Origin: an uncultured Lachnospiraceae bacterium
Lineage (GTDB): Bacteria > Bacillota_A > Clostridia > Lachnospirales > Lachnospiraceae
DNA length: 10,085 nucleotides
Direction: 5' to 3'
NCBI GenBank assembly: GCA_900555005.1
Contig: USJM01000056.1
Span: 1-10,085 of the forward strand
This document shows positions 7,439 to 10,085 of the stretch, one piece after another. A program made the translations under genes and the position numbers. How positions within the stretch are numbered: the stretch's first letter is position 1; every line of letters starts with the position of its first letter. The notes beneath the pieces were generated by a model. That model worked only from the letters and a program-made list of their open reading frames with translations. It had not been told where the DNA came from and did not search any database.

Positions 7439-9241
7439 ATGAAAAAAATCACTGCCCATCTGAAGGCAAAATTGTCGGCACGTCTCGCCAGAACGCCCCT
7501 CTGGGTCTCGTTCATGCTGATGACCAGCCTGCTGCTTCTGGCAAGCACCCTGCTGCTGTCGTTATTCAATTACAACTACAGCCGTTCCGGTTCGATCAGG
7601 GAATATAACACGCAGTCTGAACGGCTGCTGAATCTGAAAGCACAGAATCTGAAGTCCTATCTGGACAATCTGTCCGAGTTCTGTGTCCTTCCGGTCACTG
7701 ACAACACCTTCTACCAGCAGCTTCATCAGACCGTTTCGCTTTCTGAGGCTGAGCAGCAGGACATTCTGAAGAAGGTTCAGATTTATTATTATACCAGAAC
7801 CGATCTGAACGCCTATCACCTTTACCTGCTGAACCAGGATCTCGTGATCGGGCGCAGCAACGGTGATCAGCGAATGAAGGTGCAGACTGCTCCGAACATG
7901 GATGGAAGTCAGCCACTGGAGATGTGCCTGAAAGCAAAGAGCGGCACTTCCATCTCCCCTGCCTCCGACGACTCTCTGTTCGTCTTCAGCCATACCATCA
8001 TCCGGGTTTCAGACAGAACCCCTCTTGCAGCTGCCGTCATCGAGGTTACACCGTCCGCCCTGCTTTCCGGCATGGAGGGGACAAACATCACGATGTACAG
8101 CGGAGGAACGCTTCTTTATACTGCCGCAAAGGGAGCGCTCGGATCGGTGCTGAAAAACCCGGACGCACCTGATTCCGTTCTTGCCCGTGGTCCCCTCCCG
8201 AAGGATGGTCTGGTCCGGATCGGAGATGAACAGTACCTCTGCAGCGCTGCACAGGACGAAACCTATGGGTTCAGACTCGTCTCTCTTCAGCCCATCTCCT
8301 CGATAGAAGAAAGCTTTCGCCGTGCCAGGTCTTTCTCCCTGCTGGAAGGTTTTCTGTTTCTGATGGTTTCTCTGTTTCTGACCTACTTCTCCTTCCGCTT
8401 CCTGACCGCGCCGCTCGCGCAGCTTTCTGCCAGTCAGAAGAAGCTTGGAAAAGGCCAGTTTCTCCAGATCCGCCTGGGGCGTTCCCTGGAAGTGTCAAGG
8501 CTCAGTGACAGTTTCAACCAGATGTCCGCACAGATTGAAAAGCTGATCCGCGAAAATCTGATCGCAAGCCTGAACGAGAAAACCGCCCAGCTGACCGCCC
8601 TCGAAGCCCAGTTGAATCCTCATTTCCTGAACAATACGCTCCAGGCGATCGGTTCAGAGGCATTGATGTGTGATCAGATTGAAATCTATGATATGGTGAC
8701 CAAGCTTGCGCAGATCTTCCGATACGCGCTGAAAGCGAAAAACCAGGTCCCGCTCCGCGAGGAAATGACCTTCACTCAGAATTACATTGACCTGCAGAAA
8801 CTCCGGATGAATGACAGACTTGATGTCAGGGTCAGTATCACAGAGGATCTCCTGGATGTAACCGTCCCGAAATGCTGTGTCCAGCTGCTGGTTGAAAACG
8901 CCATTCTCCATGGAATCACCGGCGACAGAAGCTCCATCCATATTCAGATCGAGGCCGGAGAAACAGCACAGGATGACACGCCCGGCGGAACTTCCTGTTT
9001 CAATCTGACCGTATCAGATGATGGTGCCGGCATCCCCAAAGACAAGCTGCAGGAAATCCGCCGCTCGCTGAAAGCACCGCTTTCCCAGACCAATGCAGGA
9101 AGCATCGGTCTTGTGAATCTCAGCAGCCGTCTGAAGCTGATGGCCCCTGAGGCCTCATATCTCCAGATAGACAGCGTGGAGGGTACCGGCACCAGGGTAT
9201 CTATGGTCATGAACCTCCAAAGGAGCAGAAAGAATGTATAA
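7439..9241 (+). CDS. YesM/LytS-type membrane sensor histidine kinase
   Basis: This 600-residue two-component sensor very probably responds to an extracellular sugar or signal and phosphorylates the regulator encoded next to it. It has a first membrane span at about residues 21-43 and an extracellular Cache-like region of roughly 250 residues. The second span is at about 299-320 and a HAMP-type linker (FLTAPLAQLS onward) covers about 320-372. The His_kinase motif LEAQLNPHFLNNTLQAIGSE carries the phospho-acceptor H395. The ATPase part shows the N-box LLVENAILHGI (E486, N487), the G1 box DDGAGIP (527-532) and the G2 box GSIGLVNLSSRL (554-565). It starts at ATG 7439 after AAAGGA. The stop overlaps the regulator gene by 8 bases. 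It is intact and divergent from the importer operon, the usual layout for carbohydrate YesM/YesN pairs. Confidence 0.95.
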   Translation: MKKITAHLKAKLSARLARTPLWVSFMLMTSLLLLASTLLLSLFNYNYSRSGSIREYNTQSERLLNLKAQNLKSYLDNLSEFCVLPVTDNTFYQQLHQTVSLSEAEQQDILKKVQIYYYTRTDLNAYHLYLLNQDLVIGRSNGDQRMKVQTAPNMDGSQPLEMCLKAKSGTSISPASDDSLFVFSHTIIRVSDRTPLAAAVIEVTPSALLSGMEGTNITMYSGGTLLYTAAKGALGSVLKNPDAPDSVLARGPLPKDGLVRIGDEQYLCSAAQDETYGFRLVSLQPISSIEESFRRARSFSLLEGFLFLMVSLFLTYFSFRFLTAPLAQLSASQKKLGKGQFLQIRLGRSLEVSRLSDSFNQMSAQIEKLIRENLIASLNEKTAQLTALEAQLNPHFLNNTLQAIGSEALMCDQIEIYDMVTKLAQIFRYALKAKNQVPLREEMTFTQNYIDLQKLRMNDRLDVRVSITEDLLDVTVPKCCVQLLVENAILHGITGDRSSIHIQIEAGETAQDDTPGGTSCFNLTVSDDGAGIPKDKLQEIRRSLKAPLSQTNAGSIGLVNLSSRLKLMAPEASYLQIDSVEGTGTRVSMVMNLQRSRKNV

Positions 9242-9968
9242 AGCATTGATCATTGATGATGAAAAGCCGGTCCGTATCGCGATCAGCAGGCTCGGTGCCT
9301 GGAGCCGTTTTCACCTGGACACCCCATCGTGCGCGGAGAATGGAAGACAGGGGCTCACGCTGATGCGGGAGCTGTCACCTTCGATTGTCTTTGTTGACAT
9401 GTCGATGCCCGTTATGGACGGTGTTGAGTTTCTGAAGCATGCCACACAGGAATGCGAAAGATGTTCCTTTATCGTGATCAGCGGCTACGATGACTTTCGC
9501 TATGCACAGCAGGCCATTCACTTTCATGTGTCAGACTACCTTCTCAAGCCGGTTGTCGCCGATGAGTTGAACAAAGCCATCGGACATGCCATGAAAATGC
9601 TGTTCCCGGACGAAGACTTCTCCGGGGAAGACTCTGGTTCAAGTCTCACTGCCCAGCAGGTTGTCACCCTTCTGCATGATACAATTGACCGGGACTACAC
9701 ACACAACATCAGGCTTTCAGAATTTGCGGATCGATACTTTTTCTCGCATGAATACCTGTCAAGGCTGTTCAAATCAACCTATCACCTGGGTATCTCCGAA
9801 TATCTCACATCCGTCCGGATGGAACGGGCCGCCAGTCTTCTGAAGGATCCGGCGATCCGGATCACGGAGATCGCCTCCAGAGTCGGTTATCCTGACAATA
9901 CCTACTTTTCAAAAGCCTTCCGGAATTACTTCGGTATCTCTCCCAGTGAGTACCGCTCAAGATCCTGA
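9234..9968 (+). CDS. YesN-type response regulator, receiver plus AraC DNA-binding domain
   Basis: This 244-residue transcription regulator is the partner of the preceding kinase. The receiver domain (about 3-118) carries the acidic pair D8/D9, phospho-acceptor D55 in VFVDMSMPVMDG, S83 in ISGYDDF, and K105 in YLLKPV. After a short linker (about 119-139), an AraC-type double helix-turn-helix fills residues 145-244. Its signature is ITEIASRVGYPDNTYFSKAFRNYFGISPSEYR. It is compact: many YesN-like proteins are far longer because of a middle domain that is absent here. It starts at ATG 9234 inside the kinase gene, with AAAGGAG eight bases upstream, so the two are translationally coupled. The likely target is the divergent importer/xylosidase promoter, where direct repeats overlap the -35; this is inference. 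Confidence 0.95.
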   Translation: MYKALIIDDEKPVRIAISRLGAWSRFHLDTPSCAENGRQGLTLMRELSPSIVFVDMSMPVMDGVEFLKHATQECERCSFIVISGYDDFRYAQQAIHFHVSDYLLKPVVADELNKAIGHAMKMLFPDEDFSGEDSGSSLTAQQVVTLLHDTIDRDYTHNIRLSEFADRYFFSHEYLSRLFKSTYHLGISEYLTSVRMERAASLLKDPAIRITEIASRVGYPDNTYFSKAFRNYFGISPSEYRSRS

Positions 9969-10085
9969 TCCTCCGCCTGTTCTCTTCCTGCGTTCTTCTC
10001 AAAGCCTTCTCCCACATTCCCTCCGGGAGCCCCGGACAGGACAGCAAAAGGCCCCCCCCCCTCCCCTTTCTGAAGCCGGAACAAT
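9969..10085. other. Region downstream of the regulator with a C10 tract; no gene seen
   Basis: No reading frame can be supported here. A small hairpin, CCGGG-AGC-CCCGG, occurs around 10023-10035 without a T-run. At 10047-10069 the sequence is AAAAGG, ten C, T, four C, TTT; the ends AAAGG and CCTTT could pair. It may be part of a terminator that is weak or damaged as given. I could not identify a clear terminator for the kinase/regulator unit. Confidence 0.35.

Overview
The window looks like chromosomal DNA from a moderately GC-rich Gram-positive gut-type Firmicute, most likely a Clostridia/Lachnospiraceae relative. The grounds are strong AAGGAG-type ribosome binding sites, TTGACA/TATAAT-type promoters, a YesM/YesN-type two-component pair, a sugar ABC importer without its own ATPase, and YitT and DUF1461 membrane proteins. 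The taxon is inferred from gene families only. No mobile element, phage gene, CRISPR array, tRNA or rRNA was seen.

Region 1 (1-1330, minus strand) is a two-gene unit. It has a good promoter (1302-1330), a YitT-family membrane protein gene (408-1267) that carries four apparent single-base deletions, and, 16 bases downstream, the start of a DUF1461/TIGR01906 membrane protein gene that runs off the left edge. A strong hairpin terminator (1411-1457) separates this unit from the next.

Region 2 (1527-7211, minus strand) is a carbohydrate-use operon read from right to left: MalF-type permease, MalG-type permease, solute-binding protein, then a GH31 alpha-xylosidase closely resembling E. coli YicI (772 codons after one base is restored). 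The permease genes overlap by one base. The binding-protein gene is flanked by two hairpins that may set its expression relative to its neighbours. The binding-protein gene (two lesions) and the xylosidase gene (one lesion) are frameshifted as sequenced. No ATP-binding subunit is present, so a shared MsmK/UgpC-type ATPase elsewhere is presumed.

Region 3 (7212-7438) is the divergent control region. It has a good housekeeping-type promoter for the regulator pair. For the importer operon it has a perfect TATAAT with no recognisable -35; instead a direct repeat overlaps the -35 position, as expected for an activator-dependent promoter.

Region 4 (7439-9968, plus strand) encodes a YesM/LytS-type membrane sensor kinase and a short AraC-type response regulator, overlapping by 8 bases. 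The simplest model is that the kinase senses a sugar outside the cell and the regulator activates the divergent importer/xylosidase operon, feeding isoprimeverose or other alpha-xylosides (xyloglucan fragments) to the cytoplasmic xylosidase. This is inferred from gene content and layout.

The main anomaly is a cluster of seven single-base losses between positions about 538 and 4555, while the genes from 5485 to 9968 are intact. The reading frames between lesions remain well conserved, which fits sequencing or assembly error better than old pseudogenes. I found no convincing previously undescribed system; the region is a well-organised but recognisable glycan-use locus.
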